Assembly: GCF_018342065.1 (NCBI RefSeq)
Contig: NZ_JAFDOE010000001.1
Coordinates: 434,001-498,000, forward strand
Source of the DNA: Citrobacter sp. FP75
Lineage (GTDB): Bacteria; Pseudomonadota; Gammaproteobacteria; Enterobacterales; Enterobacteriaceae
DNA: 64,000 nt
Reading direction: 5' to 3'
A program made the translations under genes and the position numbers. Shown here one piece after another: positions 51,795-63,361 of the stretch. Positions within the stretch are counted from its first letter, which is position 1. Each line of letters begins with the position of its first letter. The notes beneath the pieces were generated by a model. That model did no database searches and was not told the origin of the DNA. It saw only the letters and a program-made list of their open reading frames with translations.

Positions 51795-51810
51795 ACTTGT
51801 ATAGACAAGT
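51795..51810. promoter_or_regulatory. HutC operator upstream of hutUH
   Basis: ACTTGT-ATAG-ACAAGT is a perfect inverted repeat of the HutC type, 45 bases before the hutU start. Confidence 0.82.
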
Positions 51811-51854
51811 ATATGTTACTTATCTGTCCGAACGTTCGCGAGGAGTGCTCTACC

Positions 51855-53540
51855 ATGTCTCACAGCAAGTATCGTCAGCAGGATATTCGTGCCCCACGAG
51901 GCACCACCTTAACGGCCAAAAGCTGGCTGACCGAAGCGCCGCTGCGCATGTTAATGAACAATCTTGATCCTGAGGTGGCGGAAAATCCCCATGAGCTGGT
52001 GGTGTACGGCGGGATTGGTCGCGCCGCGCGTGACTGGGAATGCTATGACGCCATCGTTAAGGCGCTGACCAAACTTGAGGCCGATGAAACGCTGCTGGTC
52101 CAGTCGGGTAAACCGGTCGGCGTGTTTAAAACTCATGACAATGCGCCGCGTGTACTGATTGCCAACTCCAACCTGGTCCCGCACTGGGCGACCTGGGAAC
52201 ACTTCAACGAACTGGATGCCAAAGGGCTGGCGATGTACGGCCAGATGACCGCCGGCAGCTGGATTTATATCGGCAGCCAGGGCATCGTGCAGGGGACTTA
52301 CGAAACCTTCGTTGAGGCCGGGCGTCAGCATTATCAGGGCAGCCTGAGCGGACGTTGGGTACTGACCGCCGGTCTTGGCGGCATGGGTGGGGCGCAACCG
52401 CTAGCTGCTACGCTTGCGGGTGCCTGTTCGCTCAACATTGAATGTCAGCAAAGCCGCATCGATTTCCGTCTGCGTACCCGCTACGTGGATGAGCAGGCAA
52501 CATCGCTTGATGACGCGCTGGCGCGTATCGACAAGTACACCCGTGAGGGTAAAGCCGTTTCTATTGCGCTGTGTGCGAACGCCGCTGACATTGTGCCGGA
52601 ACTGGTGAAGCGCGGCGTGCGCCCGGATATGGTCACCGACCAGACCAGCGCCCACGATCCGCTGCACGGTTATCTGCCGTCCGGCTGGAGCTGGGAGGAG
52701 TACCAGGCAAAAGCGGTTTCTGACCCACAGGGCACGGTGCAGGCGGCGAAACGCTCCATGGCCACGCACGTGCAGGCGATGCTGGACTTCAGCAAAATGG
52801 GCGTGCCGACGTTTGATTACGGCAATAATATCCGCCAGATGGCAAAAGAGATGGGCGTGGAAAACGCTTTTGATTTCCCGGGCTTCGTACCTGCTTATAT
52901 TCGACCGCTGTTCTGTCGCGGCATTGGCCCGTTCCGTTGGGTGGCGCTTTCCGGCGATCCGCAGGATATTTATAAAACCGATGCCAAAGTGAAAGAGATT
53001 GTGGCTGACGATAAACATCTGCACCACTGGCTGGATATGGCGCGTGAGCGGATTAACTTCCAGGGCTTACCGGCGCGTATCTGCTGGGTCGGTCTGGAAT
53101 GGCGGCAAAAGCTGGGGCTGGCGTTCAACGAAATGGTCCGTAGCGGTGAAGTCTCCGCGCCGATTGTCATTGGCCGTGACCATCTGGACTCCGGCTCCGT
53201 TGCCAGCCCGAACCGCGAAACCGAAGCCATGCGTGACGGTTCTGACGCGGTATCCGACTGGCCGTTGTTGAACGCGCTGCTCAATACCGCCAGCGGTGCG
53301 ACCTGGGTGTCACTGCACCACGGTGGTGGGGTAGGAATGGGCTTCTCCCAGCATGCGGGGATGGTGATTGTGTGTGATGGCACCGATGAAGCCGCTGCGC
53401 GTATCGCCCGGGTATTACATAACGATCCCGCCACCGGGGTGATGCGCCACGCCGACGCCGGGTATGACATTGCGGTGGAGTGCGCCGTCGAACAAGGGCT
53501 TAATTTGCCGATGGTTGCGCCGACGCAGGGGAAACGCTGA
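51855..53540 (+). CDS. hutU: Urocanate hydratase
   Basis: Hydrates urocanate to imidazolonepropionate using tightly bound NAD as electrophile. It is 561 residues when started at [10 protein letters not shown] after a GAGGAG site. Family segments include [15 protein letters not shown], the NAD-binding [12 protein letters not shown] and the active-site region near [19 protein letters not shown]. It is the first gene of hutUH. Confidence 0.97.
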   Translation: MSHSKYRQQDIRAPRGTTLTAKSWLTEAPLRMLMNNLDPEVAENPHELVVYGGIGRAARDWECYDAIVKALTKLEADETLLVQSGKPVGVFKTHDNAPRVLIANSNLVPHWATWEHFNELDAKGLAMYGQMTAGSWIYIGSQGIVQGTYETFVEAGRQHYQGSLSGRWVLTAGLGGMGGAQPLAATLAGACSLNIECQQSRIDFRLRTRYVDEQATSLDDALARIDKYTREGKAVSIALCANAADIVPELVKRGVRPDMVTDQTSAHDPLHGYLPSGWSWEEYQAKAVSDPQGTVQAAKRSMATHVQAMLDFSKMGVPTFDYGNNIRQMAKEMGVENAFDFPGFVPAYIRPLFCRGIGPFRWVALSGDPQDIYKTDAKVKEIVADDKHLHHWLDMARERINFQGLPARICWVGLEWRQKLGLAFNEMVRSGEVSAPIVIGRDHLDSGSVASPNRETEAMRDGSDAVSDWPLLNALLNTASGATWVSLHHGGGVGMGFSQHAGMVIVCDGTDEAAARIARVLHNDPATGVMRHADAGYDIAVECAVEQGLNLPMVAPTQGKR

Positions 53541-53541
53541 T

Positions 53542-55062
53542 ATGAACACCATGACATTAACACCGGGCCATCTGAGCTTCGCCCAATTACGCGACATCTG
53601 GCAGCAGCCGGTCAAACTGAGCCTGGATGCCAGCGCGATTGACGCTATCAACGCAAGCGTCGCCTGCGTTGATAACATCGTAGCTGAAGGTCGCACGGCA
53701 TATGGCATTAATACCGGATTTGGCCTGCTGGCCCAGACCCGTATCGCCACGGAAGATCTGCAAAATTTACAGCGTTCACTGGTGCTTTCCCATGCGGCAG
53801 GCATCGGCGAAGCGCTGGATGATGCGATGGTGCGCCTGATTATGGTGCTGAAAATCAACAGCCTGGCGCGCGGTTTTTCCGGTATTCGCCTGAGCGTCAT
53901 CGACGCGCTGATTGCGCTGGTGAATGCCGAAGTGTATCCGCTGATCCCGGCTAAAGGGTCGGTGGGCGCGTCGGGCGATCTGGCCCCGCTGGCGCATATG
54001 TCCCTGACATTGCTCGGGGAAGGAAAGGCACGCTGGCAGGGGGAATGGCTCCCGGCGACCGAAGCGCTGAAAAAAGCCGGGCTGGAGCCGATAACGCTGG
54101 AAGCGAAAGAGGGGCTGGCGCTGCTCAACGGCACCCAGGCGTCCACCGCTTTTGCGCTGCGCGGATTAATTGAAGCTCAGGAACTGTTTGGGTCTGCGAC
54201 GGTATGCGGGGCGCTCACCACCGAAGCGGTGCTGGGTTCTCGTCGTCCGTTTGACCCCCGCATTCACGCCGCGCGAGGACAGCGCGGGCAAATTGACGCC
54301 GCCACGTTGTACCGCCATGTGTTGACCGACTCCAGCGCGCTTTCGCAGTCTCACCACAACTGTGAAAAAGTGCAGGATCCGTATTCTCTGCGCTGTCAGC
54401 CGCAGGTAATGGGGGCGTGTCTGACGCAAATGCGCCAGGTGATGGACGTGTTGCTGGTCGAAGCCAACGCCGTGTCGGATAACCCGCTGGTGTTTGCCGA
54501 AGAGGGCGATGTGATTTCCGGCGGCAACTTCCATGCGGAACCGGTGGCGATGGCGGCGGATAACCTGGCGCTGGCGATTGCGGAAATCGGCGCGTTATCA
54601 GAGCGGCGTATCGCGCTGATGATGGACAAACACATGTCGCAGCTGCCGCCGTTCCTGGTCAAAAATGGTGGGGTTAACTCCGGCTTTATGATTGCCCAGG
54701 TAACCGCCGCCGCGCTGGCGAGCGAAAACAAAGCGCTGGCGCACCCGCATAGCGTAGACAGCCTGCCAACGTCGGCCAACCAGGAAGATCATGTGTCTAT
54801 GGCACCGGCGGCGGGGCGCAGGCTGTGGGAGATGGCGGCGAATACGCGCGGCGTGATTGCCGTGGAGTGGCTGGCGGCCTGTCAGGGGATCGATTTGCGC
54901 GAAGGACTGACCTCAAGCCCGCTGCTGGAGCAGGCGCGTCACACCTTGCGTGAACAGGTTTCGCACTATACTCAGGACCGCTTTTTCGCCCCGGATATTG
55001 AGTGCGCGACCGAACTGTTAGCCCAGGGGGCGCTGTTAAAATTGTTGCCTGAATTTCTGTAA
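53542..55062 (+). CDS. hutH: Histidine ammonia-lyase
   Basis: Removes ammonia from L-histidine to give urocanate. It is 506 residues. The catalytic MIO group forms from Ala143-Ser144-Gly145 ([13 protein letters not shown]), numbered from the ATG. Other active-site parts are YGINTGFG near 53-60 and [14 protein letters not shown]. It starts directly after hutU stops and is followed by a REP. Confidence 0.98.
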   Translation: MNTMTLTPGHLSFAQLRDIWQQPVKLSLDASAIDAINASVACVDNIVAEGRTAYGINTGFGLLAQTRIATEDLQNLQRSLVLSHAAGIGEALDDAMVRLIMVLKINSLARGFSGIRLSVIDALIALVNAEVYPLIPAKGSVGASGDLAPLAHMSLTLLGEGKARWQGEWLPATEALKKAGLEPITLEAKEGLALLNGTQASTAFALRGLIEAQELFGSATVCGALTTEAVLGSRRPFDPRIHAARGQRGQIDAATLYRHVLTDSSALSQSHHNCEKVQDPYSLRCQPQVMGACLTQMRQVMDVLLVEANAVSDNPLVFAEEGDVISGGNFHAEPVAMAADNLALAIAEIGALSERRIALMMDKHMSQLPPFLVKNGGVNSGFMIAQVTAAALASENKALAHPHSVDSLPTSANQEDHVSMAPAAGRRLWEMAANTRGVIAVEWLAACQGIDLREGLTSSPLLEQARHTLREQVSHYTQDRFFAPDIECATELLAQGALLKLLPEFL

Positions 55063-55067
55063 TACCC

Positions 55068-55097
55068 TGCCGGATGAGGCGAAGCCGACATCCGGCA
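55068..55097. repeat. Single REP element
   Basis: TGCCGGATGAGGCG pairs with the complementary CGACATCCGGCA around a short centre, between the convergent hutH and ybhB stops. Confidence 0.85.
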
Positions 55098-55103
55098 CCG
55101 CGC

Positions 55104-55580
55104 TTAACTGAACATCGCGGTAATCGACGCGCTGGCGAGCGAGTGGAAATGGACATTAAATCCAACCATCGCGCCGCTGGCGCTTTCATCGACATCAAGA
55201 CGCTCCACATCCAGCGCGTGAACCGTAAAGATATAGCGATGCGTTTCTCCCTTTGGCGGAGCCGCGCCACCATAACCGGCTTTACCAAAATCCGTACGGG
55301 TCTGAATCACGCCTTCCGGCAGTGCTACCAGCCCGGAGCCGTACCCTTGGGGTAAAACCCGCGTATCCGCAGGCAGGTTAACTACCACCCAGTGCCACCA
55401 GCCGGAGCCAGTTGGCGCATCAGGATCGTAGCAGGTCACGACTAAGCTTTTGGTCCCGGTGGGCACATCATCCCACGCCAGATGCGGGGAAATATTATCC
55501 CCGTCATACCCCATGCCGTTAAAAACGTGGCGATGCGGGAGTTTATCCCCGTCGCGCAGATCGTTACTGATTAGTTTCAT
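55104..55580 (-). CDS. ybhB: PEBP-family protein YbhB
   Basis: A 158-residue cytoplasmic protein of the phosphatidylethanolamine-binding/Raf-kinase-inhibitor family. The ligand-binding signature is seen in VVTCYDPDAPTGSGWWHWVVVNLP and in GGAAPPKGETHRYIFTVHAL. Its physiological partner is unknown. It lies downstream of bioA in the same direction, 57 bases apart. Confidence 0.94.
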   Translation of the reverse strand: MKLISNDLRDGDKLPHRHVFNGMGYDGDNISPHLAWDDVPTGTKSLVVTCYDPDAPTGSGWWHWVVVNLPADTRVLPQGYGSGLVALPEGVIQTRTDFGKAGYGGAAPPKGETHRYIFTVHALDVERLDVDESASGAMVGFNVHFHSLASASITAMFS

Positions 55581-55637
55581 GCCGACTCCTCTCGTTAGCC
55601 AAAAAGTGTAGCCAGAAAACTCGCAGTTTACCGCCGA

Positions 55638-56927
55638 TTAATCGCTAAAAAATGTTGCATTGCGCACGGCGTCGTTCACGGCCTGGGTCAGGCGACGCAG
55701 TTGTTCGGGCTGGATAATATACGGCGGCATCAGGTAGATGAGCTTGCCAAACGGTCTTACCCACACACCTTGCTCGACAAAGAACTTCTGTAACGCGGCC
55801 ATGTTCACCGGATGCGTGGTTTCTATCACACCGATGGCGCCAAGCACGCGCACGTCGGCGACATACGCGGAATCCGCCGCCGGTGCCAGTTCTGCCCGTA
55901 ACTGTGCTTCAATAGCCGCCACCTGCGAGCGCCACTCGCCCGATTCCAGCAGGGACAAACTGGCAGAAGCGACGGCGCAGGCCAGCGGATTACCCATAAA
56001 CGTCGGGCCGTGCATAAAGCAGCCTGCTTCACCGTTGCTGATGGTTTCCGCCACCTGGCGGGTGGTCAGGGTGGCGGAAAGGGTCATTGTTCCGCCGGTT
56101 AGCGCTTTGCCAAGGCACAAAATATCCGGCGTGATGTCGGCGTGTTCACAGGCAAACAGCTTGCCCGTGCGGCCAAAGCCGGTGGCGATTTCATCGGCAA
56201 TCAGCAAAATTCCTTCGCGGTCGCACATCTTACGGATGCGCTTTAACCACTCAGGATGGTATATGCGCATGCCGCCAGCGCCCTGCACAATCGGCTCGAG
56301 GATCACCGCCGCAATTTCGTGGCGATGCGCGGCCATCAGGCGGGCAAATGGCACTATATCCAGTTCGTCCCACTCACCGTCCATCCGGCTTTGCGGGGCG
56401 GGTGCAAACAGGTTTTCCGGCAGGTATCCCTTCCACAGACTATGCATCGAGTTGTCGGGATCGCAGACCGACATCGCGCCGAAGGTATCGCCGTGATAGC
56501 CGTTACGAAACGTCAGGAAACGCTGGCGAGATTCACCTTTTGCCTGCCAGTACTGCAGCGCCATTTTCATCGCGACTTCCACGGCAACAGAGCCTGAGTC
56601 CGCGAGGAAAACGCATTCCAGTGCGTCTGGCGTCATGGTGACCAGCTGGCGGCACAGCGCAATGGCTGGGGCATGGGTAATGCCGCCAAACATCACGTGC
56701 GACATGGCGTCGATTTGCGTTTTCATTGCGGCGTTCAAGTGTGGGTGATTGTAGCCGTGGATTGCCGCCCACCAGGACGACATCCCGTCAATCAGTCTCT
56801 CACCGCTGGTTAAAATCAGCTCGCAACCTTCCGCGCGCGCTACCGGATACACCGGCAGCGGAGAGGTCATGGAGGTGTAAGGGTGCCAGATATGGCGTTG
56901 GTCAAAGGCAAGATCGTCCGTTGTCAT
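55638..56927 (-). CDS. bioA: Adenosylmethionine-8-amino-7-oxononanoate aminotransferase
   Basis: Converts KAPA to DAPA in biotin synthesis, using SAM as amino donor. It is a 429-residue PLP enzyme when started at [19 protein letters not shown]. The PLP lysine lies in [16 protein letters not shown] (Lys274 by family numbering). Active-site segments [16 protein letters not shown] and the [10 protein letters not shown] stretch are present. It is divergent from bioBFCD across the BirA operator. Confidence 0.97.
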   Translation of the reverse strand: MTTDDLAFDQRHIWHPYTSMTSPLPVYPVARAEGCELILTSGERLIDGMSSWWAAIHGYNHPHLNAAMKTQIDAMSHVMFGGITHAPAIALCRQLVTMTPDALECVFLADSGSVAVEVAMKMALQYWQAKGESRQRFLTFRNGYHGDTFGAMSVCDPDNSMHSLWKGYLPENLFAPAPQSRMDGEWDELDIVPFARLMAAHRHEIAAVILEPIVQGAGGMRIYHPEWLKRIRKMCDREGILLIADEIATGFGRTGKLFACEHADITPDILCLGKALTGGTMTLSATLTTRQVAETISNGEAGCFMHGPTFMGNPLACAVASASLSLLESGEWRSQVAAIEAQLRAELAPAADSAYVADVRVLGAIGVIETTHPVNMAALQKFFVEQGVWVRPFGKLIYLMPPYIIQPEQLRRLTQAVNDAVRNATFFSD

Positions 56928-56933
56928 AATCGA

Positions 56934-56969
56934 CTTGTAAACCAAATTAAAAAGATTTAGGTTTACGAG
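56934..56969. promoter_or_regulatory. BirA (biotin) operator
   Basis: CTTGTAAACC and the inverted GGTTTACGAG flank a 16-base AT-rich centre, the BirA operator arrangement between the divergent bioA and bioB genes. It would repress both directions when biotin is plentiful. Confidence 0.88.
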
Positions 56970-57003
56970 TCTACACCAAACTAACAACGAAACGTATACC
57001 AAT

Positions 57004-58044
57004 ATGGCTCATTCTTCTCGCTGGACAATGTCGCAAGTTACCGAATTATTTGAAAAACCACTGCTGGATCTGCTGTTTGAAGCACAGCAGATCCACCGTC
57101 AGCACTTCGACCCACAGCAGGTACAAGTCAGTACGTTGCTGTCTATTAAAACCGGTGCCTGTCCGGAAGACTGCAAATACTGCCCACAAAGTTCCCGCTA
57201 CAAAACCGGTCTGGAAACCGAGCGCTTAATGGAAGTTGAGCAAGTGCTGGACTCTGCGCGTAAGGCTAAACAAGCCGGTTCAACGCGGTTCTGTATGGGC
57301 GCGGCATGGAAAAATCCGCACGAGCGCGATATGCCTTACCTGGAACAAATGGTGCAAGGTGTGAAAGAGCTGGGACTGGAAGCCTGTATGACGCTGGGTA
57401 CGCTGGATGAAACGCAGGCGCAGCGCCTGGCCAGTGCGGGCCTGGATTACTACAACCACAATCTCGATACCTCGCCGGAGTTCTACGGCAATATCATCAC
57501 TACCCGTTCGTACCAGGAGCGCCTGGATACGCTGGATAAAGTGCGTGAAGCGGGGATTAAAGTCTGCTCTGGCGGCATTGTAGGCCTGGGCGAAACGGTC
57601 ACCGACCGTGCGGGTCTGCTGCTGCAATTAGCCAATCTGCCGACGCCGCCGGAAAGTGTGCCGATCAACATGCTGGTGAAGGTGAAGGGCACGCCGCTGG
57701 CGGATAACGACGATGTGGATGCGTTTGATTTTATCCGCACCATCGCCGTGGCACGCATTATGATGCCGACCTCGTACGTGCGCCTGTCCGCAGGTCGAGA
57801 ACAGATGAACGAACAGACCCAGGCAATGTGCTTTATGGCCGGGGCCAACTCAATTTTCTACGGCTGCAAACTGCTGACTACGCCGAACCCGAATGAAGAC
57901 AAAGACCTGCTGCTGTTCCGCAAGCTGGGACTGAATCCGCAGCAAACGGCGGTGCTGGCAGGCGATAACGAACAGCAACAGCGCCTGGAACAGGCCCTGC
58001 GTACACCGGACACAGACGACTACTACAACGCGGCAACCGTATGA
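57004..58044 (+). CDS. bioB: Biotin synthase
   Basis: A radical SAM enzyme that inserts sulfur into dethiobiotin. It is 346 residues. The 4Fe-4S cysteines are Cys53, Cys57 and Cys60 ([10 protein letters not shown]). Further cluster-region marks are [17 protein letters not shown] and [13 protein letters not shown]. It has little Shine-Dalgarno sequence before its ATG. It overlaps bioF by four bases. Confidence 0.98.
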   Translation: MAHSSRWTMSQVTELFEKPLLDLLFEAQQIHRQHFDPQQVQVSTLLSIKTGACPEDCKYCPQSSRYKTGLETERLMEVEQVLDSARKAKQAGSTRFCMGAAWKNPHERDMPYLEQMVQGVKELGLEACMTLGTLDETQAQRLASAGLDYYNHNLDTSPEFYGNIITTRSYQERLDTLDKVREAGIKVCSGGIVGLGETVTDRAGLLLQLANLPTPPESVPINMLVKVKGTPLADNDDVDAFDFIRTIAVARIMMPTSYVRLSAGREQMNEQTQAMCFMAGANSIFYGCKLLTTPNPNEDKDLLLFRKLGLNPQQTAVLAGDNEQQQRLEQALRTPDTDDYYNAATV

Positions 58045-59195
58045 CCTGGCAGCAAAAAATTGACGATGCGCTGGCGACGCGTCGTTCTGCCGATGCCCTG
58101 CGCCGCCGTCATGCTGTGACGCAGGGGGCCGGGCGTTGGCTGCAGGCCGATGGTCGTCAGTATCTGAATTTTTCCAGCAATGATTACCTCGGTTTAAGCC
58201 ACCATCCGCAGATTATCTGCGCGTGGCAGCAGGGGGCGGAACGGTTTGGCGTTGGCAGCGGCGGCTCAGGTCATGTTAGCGGCTATTCCATTACCCACCA
58301 GGCGCTGGAAGACGAGCTGGCGCAATGGCTGGGCTATTCACGGGCGCTGCTGTTTATCTCCGGGTTCGCCGCCAATCAGGCGGTGATTGCTGCACTAATG
58401 GGCAAAGAGGATCGGATCGTTGCCGACCGACTCAGCCACGCCTCGCTGCTGGAGGCTGCCAGCCTCAGCCCTGCAGCATTACGTCGCTTTACCCATAATG
58501 ATCCTCAGCATCTGGCCCGTCTGCTGGCGGCCCCCTGTCCGGGGCAACAACTGGTAGTGACCGAAGGCGTGTTCAGCATGGACGGCGACAGCGCGCCGCT
58601 GGCGGAAATTCACGCAGGGGCGCAACGCCAGGATGCGTGGTTGCTGGTGGATGATGCCCACGGCATTGGCGTCACTGGTGAGGAAGGACGTGGTTCGTGC
58701 TGGCAACAGCAGGTCAAACCCGAACTGCTGGTGGTGACCTTTGGGAAAGGATTTGGCGTCAGCGGCGCGGCAGTTCTTTGTTCTGACAGCGTGGCTGAAT
58801 ATCTGCTGCAGTTTGCCCGCCATCTGATTTACAGCACCAGTATGCCTCCGGCGCAGGCCCAGGCCTTGCGCGCCGCGCTGGCGGTGATCCGTAGCCGCGA
58901 CGGCGACGAGCGCAGAGCAAAGCTGGCCATGCTTATCCAGCGTTTTCGTGCCGGTATAACAACCCCGGATTTAGTGCTGGCGAATTCAGATAGCGCCATT
59001 CAGCCGCTGATCGTTGGTGATAACGCTAAAGCGCTACAACTGGCGCAGACGTTACGCGAGCAGGGCTGCTGGGTGACGGCAATCCGTCCACCTACCGTGC
59101 CGGTCGGCACTGCCAGACTGCGCCTCACGCTAACCCAGGCGCATGAACCCCAGGATATCGACCGCTTGCTGGAGGTGCTGCATGGCGCAGGTTGA
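58041..59195 (+). CDS. bioF: 8-amino-7-oxononanoate synthase
   Basis: Condenses pimeloyl thioester with alanine to give KAPA. It is a 384-residue PLP enzyme. The substrate-contacting [12 protein letters not shown] and the PLP lysine in [13 protein letters not shown] (about 236) are intact. Its end overlaps the bioC start by 14 bases. Confidence 0.97.
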   Translation: MTWQQKIDDALATRRSADALRRRHAVTQGAGRWLQADGRQYLNFSSNDYLGLSHHPQIICAWQQGAERFGVGSGGSGHVSGYSITHQALEDELAQWLGYSRALLFISGFAANQAVIAALMGKEDRIVADRLSHASLLEAASLSPAALRRFTHNDPQHLARLLAAPCPGQQLVVTEGVFSMDGDSAPLAEIHAGAQRQDAWLLVDDAHGIGVTGEEGRGSCWQQQVKPELLVVTFGKGFGVSGAAVLCSDSVAEYLLQFARHLIYSTSMPPAQAQALRAALAVIRSRDGDERRAKLAMLIQRFRAGITTPDLVLANSDSAIQPLIVGDNAKALQLAQTLREQGCWVTAIRPPTVPVGTARLRLTLTQAHEPQDIDRLLEVLHGAG

Positions 59196-59937
59196 TAAGC
59201 AAGCCATTGCCGCTGCGTTCGGGCGTGCCGCGTCCCACTATGAGCAACACGCCGAATTACAGCGTCAGAGCGCCGATGCATTACTGGCGCGACTCGGTGG
59301 TCGCCAGTACGCCCGCGTGCTGGATGCCGGCTGTGGACCAGGGCGTATGAGCAGTTACTGGCGGGAGCAGGGGAGCGAGATCAGCGCCCTGGATCTGTCA
59401 GCGCAAATGCTGGCGCAAGCACAGCGTCACAACGTGGCCCACCATTACCTGCTGGCCGATATCGAAGCCATTCCGCAGGCTACCGCCACCTTTGACCTGG
59501 CCTGGAGCAATCTTGCCGTGCAATGGTGCGGCGATTTACGCGGCGCGTTAAGCGAGCTTTACCGGGTAGTGCGCCCTGGCGGGACGGTGGCGTTTAGTAC
59601 CCTGGCACACGGCTCGATGCCGGAACTGCGTCAGGCGTGGCGAGCGGTGGATGACCGGGCGCATGCCAACCGTTTTTTACCTGTGGAACAGCTGGAAAAT
59701 GCTCTATTCGGCTGGGACGTTGAGTATCAGATACAAGCCGTCACGCTGTGGTTTGACGACGCGCTGAGCGCTATGCGTTCGCTAAAAGGCATTGGCGCGA
59801 CGCATTTGCATGAAGGACGCGAGCAGCGCGTGCTGACCCGCTCACAGCTGCACCAGTTACAGTTAGCCTGGCCCCAGCAGCAGGGGAAATACCCGCTGAC
59901 GTATCATCTTTTTTTGGGAGTGATTCAACGTGACTAA
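59182..59937 (+). CDS. bioC: Malonyl-ACP O-methyltransferase
   Basis: Methylates malonyl-ACP so that fatty-acid synthesis can build the pimeloyl moiety. It is a 251-residue SAM methyltransferase. The SAM-binding motif is [12 protein letters not shown], and [14 protein letters not shown] and the later [15 protein letters not shown] are typical BioC features. The start at [17 protein letters not shown] gives the E. coli length. Confidence 0.96.
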   Translation: MAQVDKQAIAAAFGRAASHYEQHAELQRQSADALLARLGGRQYARVLDAGCGPGRMSSYWREQGSEISALDLSAQMLAQAQRHNVAHHYLLADIEAIPQATATFDLAWSNLAVQWCGDLRGALSELYRVVRPGGTVAFSTLAHGSMPELRQAWRAVDDRAHANRFLPVEQLENALFGWDVEYQIQAVTLWFDDALSAMRSLKGIGATHLHEGREQRVLTRSQLHQLQLAWPQQQGKYPLTYHLFLGVIQRD

Positions 59938-60628
59938 AACGTATTTTGTCACCGGGACGGACACCGAAGTCGGTAAAACCATCGCCAGCTGTGCGCTGCT
60001 GCAGGCTGCGGAGCAACTGGGATTGCGAACCGTTGGCTATAAGCCGGTGGCGTCAGGAAGTGAAATGACGGTTGACGGTTTGCGTAACAGCGATGCCCTG
60101 GCTTTACAGCGCAACAGCGTTGTGGCAGCGGGTTATGCGGCCATCAATCCCTATACCTTCGCCGAACCCACGTCACCACATATTATCAGCGCCGATGAAG
60201 GGCGGCCGATTCTGGCCCCGGTGATGTCTGCCGGTTTGCGTGCCCTTGAGGAACAGGCCGACTGGGTGCTGGTGGAAGGGGCTGGGGGATGGTTTACCCC
60301 GCTTTCGCCGACGCTAAGTTTTGCTGACTGGGTGCAAACAGAACAGCTACCGGTGATTCTGGTCGTTGGCGTTAAGCTCGGTTGCATCAATCACGCTATT
60401 CTCACCGCGCAGGCGATACGCCAGGCGGGGTTGCAGCTGGTCGGCTGGGTTGCCAATGATGTAACCCCACCGAGCAAACGCCATGCTGAATACATGGCGA
60501 CGCTGACGCGCGCGATTCCTGCACCGCTACTGGGAGAGATCCCGTGGCTGTCAGAGGCGCCGGAGCAGGCATTGACCGGGCAATATATCGATCTGAGCGT
60601 GTTGTCTCCGGCTCCCTCTTGTTGTTGA
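59930..60628 (+). CDS. bioD: Dethiobiotin synthase
   Basis: An ATP-dependent ureido ring-forming enzyme, 232 residues. The P-loop is [14 protein letters not shown] and the substrate loop [11 protein letters not shown]. It starts with GTG and overlaps bioC by eight bases. The C-terminus is several residues longer than I recall for E. coli BioD (ending SPAPSCC). Last gene of bioBFCD. Confidence 0.96.
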   Translation: MTKTYFVTGTDTEVGKTIASCALLQAAEQLGLRTVGYKPVASGSEMTVDGLRNSDALALQRNSVVAAGYAAINPYTFAEPTSPHIISADEGRPILAPVMSAGLRALEEQADWVLVEGAGGWFTPLSPTLSFADWVQTEQLPVILVVGVKLGCINHAILTAQAIRQAGLQLVGWVANDVTPPSKRHAEYMATLTRAIPAPLLGEIPWLSEAPEQALTGQYIDLSVLSPAPSCC

Positions 60629-60825
60629 CATATGGCGTTAGCCTGTTCTTTTCAACACGTTGGGACAGGCAAAAAAATGATGAAAATGCGAGCAGGATCT
60701 CGACTGTTACAGACCGCTTCGTTAGCTGATAAATATCAAAATTTAGCGATAATTTTTTTTTATTCGACCAAAAAACGACAGCGAGACGTTTCCGCCAGGC
60801 GGCAGTCAGCACGGGCTGGAGACAG

Positions 60826-60848
60826 TTATCCACTATTCCTGTGGATAA
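60826..60848. promoter_or_regulatory. Pair of inverted DnaA boxes
   Basis: TTATCCACT (60826-60834, one mismatch from TTATCCACA) is followed by TGTGGATAA (60840-60848, a perfect box on the other strand), facing each other five bases apart. Confidence 0.7.
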
Positions 60849-61048
60849 CCTTGTGCATTAGAGTTAGAAAACACTATGTAAGCGAGAGAAGACGCGGCCT
60901 GCGACTAAATTGCTGCGAAAGACATCTTGGAGAAATAGTTATTGAAATACAGATTGTTAGATAAAAGCAATGGCTGTCGCGGAAGTGTCATCCGTTGCCA
61001 TAAAACTTTCATCTGCTGGCTTGACAAATGTTAAAAAAGTCATAGGTC

Positions 61049-61057
61049 TGGGGATAA
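61049..61057 (-). promoter_or_regulatory. DnaA-box-like site
   Basis: TGGGGATAA is one base from the DnaA consensus on the minus strand, downstream of the TTGACA element and before the LexA box. Confidence 0.5.
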
Positions 61058-61150
61058 CACATTTTTGCTGGTGTTTTATCTTGCCTGTGGCGAAATTTCA
61101 GCCCACCGCGACGGGGTTTCAGGGGGCGTAACAGAAATATTGTGGTCCGT

Positions 61151-61170
61151 TACTGTTTTTTCATCCAGTA
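61151..61170. promoter_or_regulatory. LexA box upstream of uvrB
   Basis: TACTG-N10-CAGTA with the invariant CTG-N10-CAG spacing, 74 bases before the uvrB start. This is the SOS operator expected for uvrB. Confidence 0.9.
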
Positions 61171-61243
61171 TATTTTACTGGCAAAATCTACTGCTGCGAG
61201 TAAAATTAGACACCTGCCCGCCCATTGCTTCAGGTAGCTGCTC

Positions 61244-63265
61244 ATGAGTAAACCGTTCAAACTGAATTCCGCTTTTAAACCCTCTGGCGATCAGCCTGAG
61301 GCGATCCGTCGCCTGGAAGAAGGGCTGGAGGATGGTCTGGCGCATCAGACGCTGCTGGGCGTAACGGGATCGGGGAAAACGTTCACCATCGCCAACGTCA
61401 TTGCGGACCTACAGCGTCCCACCATGGTGCTGGCACCCAACAAGACGCTGGCAGCCCAGTTGTATGGCGAGATGAAAGAATTCTTCCCGGATAACGCGGT
61501 AGAGTATTTTGTCTCTTACTACGATTATTACCAGCCGGAAGCCTACGTCCCGAGCTCTGACACGTTCATTGAGAAAGATGCATCGGTCAACGAACACATT
61601 GAGCAGATGCGACTGTCGGCGACCAAGGCGCTGCTGGAGCGTCGGGATGTCATTGTGGTGGCCTCAGTTTCCGCGATCTACGGTCTGGGCGACCCGGACC
61701 TGTATCTGAAAATGATGCTGCACCTGACGGTCGGCATGATTATCGATCAACGCGCTATTCTGCGTCGTCTGGCGGAGCTCCAATATACCCGCAACGATCA
61801 GGCGTTTCAGCGCGGTACATTCCGCGTACGCGGCGAGGTGATCGACATCTTCCCGGCAGAGTCTGACGACATTGCGCTGCGCGTGGAGCTGTTTGATGAA
61901 GAAGTAGAACGTTTGTCGCTGTTTGACCCGCTGACCGGGCAGGTTGAATCCAGCATTCCGCGCTTTACCATTTACCCTAAAACGCACTATGTCACGCCGC
62001 GCGAACGTATTGTGCAGGCGATGGAAGAAATTAAGGTCGAACTGGCGCAGCGGCGTAAAAACCTGCTGGAGAACAATAAGCTGCTGGAAGAACAGCGCTT
62101 AAGCCAGCGTACGCAGTTCGATCTGGAGATGATGAACGAGCTGGGCTACTGCTCGGGCATTGAAAACTACTCCCGCTATCTCTCCGGGCGCGGGCCGGGC
62201 GAACCGCCACCGACGCTGTTCGACTACCTGCCCGCTGATGGCCTGCTGGTGGTCGATGAATCCCACGTCACCATCCCGCAAATCGGCGGTATGTATCGCG
62301 GCGACCGGGCGCGAAAAGAGACGCTGGTTGAGTACGGTTTCCGTCTGCCGTCGGCGCTGGATAACCGCCCGCTGAAGTTTGAAGAGTTCGAAGCGCTGGC
62401 ACCGCAAACCATCTACGTTTCCGCCACGCCGGGCAACTATGAGCTGGAGAAATCCGGCGATGACGTGGTCGATCAGGTGGTACGACCGACCGGCCTGCTG
62501 GATCCGGTGATTGAAGTGCGTCCAGTGGCGACGCAGGTAGATGATTTACTTTCTGAAATTCGTATCCGCTCGGCGATCAACGAACGTGTGCTGGTGACGA
62601 CGCTGACCAAGCGGATGGCGGAAGACCTCACGGAATACCTTGAAGAGCACGGCGAGCGGGTGCGCTATCTGCACTCGGACATCGACACCGTTGAGCGCAT
62701 GGAAATCATTCGTGACCTGCGCCTGGGCGAGTTTGACGTGCTGGTCGGCATCAACCTGTTACGAGAAGGCCTGGACATGCCTGAGGTCTCGCTGGTGGCG
62801 ATTCTGGACGCCGACAAAGAAGGGTTCCTGCGTTCTGAACGCTCGCTAATCCAGACCATTGGCCGTGCGGCACGTAACATTAACGGCAAAGCGATTCTCT
62901 ACGGCGATAAAATTACCGCATCAATGGCGAAGGCAATCAGCGAAACAGAACGTCGTCGCGAGAAGCAGCATCAGTACAACCATGAGCATGGAATTACGCC
63001 GCAGGGGCTGAACAAGAAGGTGGTCGACATTCTGGCGCTGGGCCAGAATATTGCCAAGACCAAAGCCAAGGGCCGAGGCAAGTCGCGCTCTGGTGCGAAG
63101 TCCGAGGTGGTTGAGCTGGATATGACGCCGAAGGCGCTGCAGCAGAAAATCCATGAGCTGGAAGGGCAGATGATGAAACATGCGCAGAACCTGGAGTTTG
63201 AAGAGGCCGCGCAAATTCGCGACCAGCTACATCAGCTGCGCGAGCTGTTTATCGCGGCGTCTTAA
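61244..63265 (+). CDS. uvrB: Excinuclease ABC subunit B
   Basis: The damage-verifying helicase-like subunit of nucleotide excision repair. It is 673 residues. Walker A is [13 protein letters not shown] (about 39-51). The damage-probing beta-hairpin region is [20 protein letters not shown] (about 92-111), the DEAD-like box VVDESHV, and helicase motif VI is QTIGRAARN. The C-terminal UVR motif ([20 protein letters not shown]) binds UvrC. SOS control by the LexA box is expected. Confidence 0.98.
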   Translation: MSKPFKLNSAFKPSGDQPEAIRRLEEGLEDGLAHQTLLGVTGSGKTFTIANVIADLQRPTMVLAPNKTLAAQLYGEMKEFFPDNAVEYFVSYYDYYQPEAYVPSSDTFIEKDASVNEHIEQMRLSATKALLERRDVIVVASVSAIYGLGDPDLYLKMMLHLTVGMIIDQRAILRRLAELQYTRNDQAFQRGTFRVRGEVIDIFPAESDDIALRVELFDEEVERLSLFDPLTGQVESSIPRFTIYPKTHYVTPRERIVQAMEEIKVELAQRRKNLLENNKLLEEQRLSQRTQFDLEMMNELGYCSGIENYSRYLSGRGPGEPPPTLFDYLPADGLLVVDESHVTIPQIGGMYRGDRARKETLVEYGFRLPSALDNRPLKFEEFEALAPQTIYVSATPGNYELEKSGDDVVDQVVRPTGLLDPVIEVRPVATQVDDLLSEIRIRSAINERVLVTTLTKRMAEDLTEYLEEHGERVRYLHSDIDTVERMEIIRDLRLGEFDVLVGINLLREGLDMPEVSLVAILDADKEGFLRSERSLIQTIGRAARNINGKAILYGDKITASMAKAISETERRREKQHQYNHEHGITPQGLNKKVVDILALGQNIAKTKAKGRGKSRSGAKSEVVELDMTPKALQQKIHELEGQMMKHAQNLEFEEAAQIRDQLHQLRELFIAAS

Positions 63266-63269
63266 TGCG

Positions 63270-63354
63270 TTGCCGGATGGCGGGGTAAACCCCTTATCCG
63301 GCCTACAAACGTCAAGGTCTGTGTTGGCCTGATAAGCGTCAGCGCCATCAGGCA
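63270..63354. repeat. REP pair (BIME)
   Basis: TTGCCGGATGGCGGGG...TTATCCGGCCTAC and the inverted GGCCTGATAAGCG...CGCCATCAGGCA lie between the convergent uvrB and ybhK stops. Confidence 0.85.
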
Positions 63355-63361
63355 AATGCGC

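Larger units (their letters stand above)
60629..61243. other. 615-base non-coding region before uvrB, with DnaA and LexA sites
   Basis: There is no gene with coding signs. It holds an imperfect hairpin just after bioD (GCCTGTTC/GGGACAGGC), two DnaA boxes in the middle, a third about 200 bases further on, a TTGACA promoter-like element at 61021, and the LexA box near the uvrB start. Confidence 0.6.

Noticed and set aside
55738-56496. 252-codon plus-strand frame
   Set aside because: Antisense to bioA. Serine- and arginine-rich composition of a shadow.
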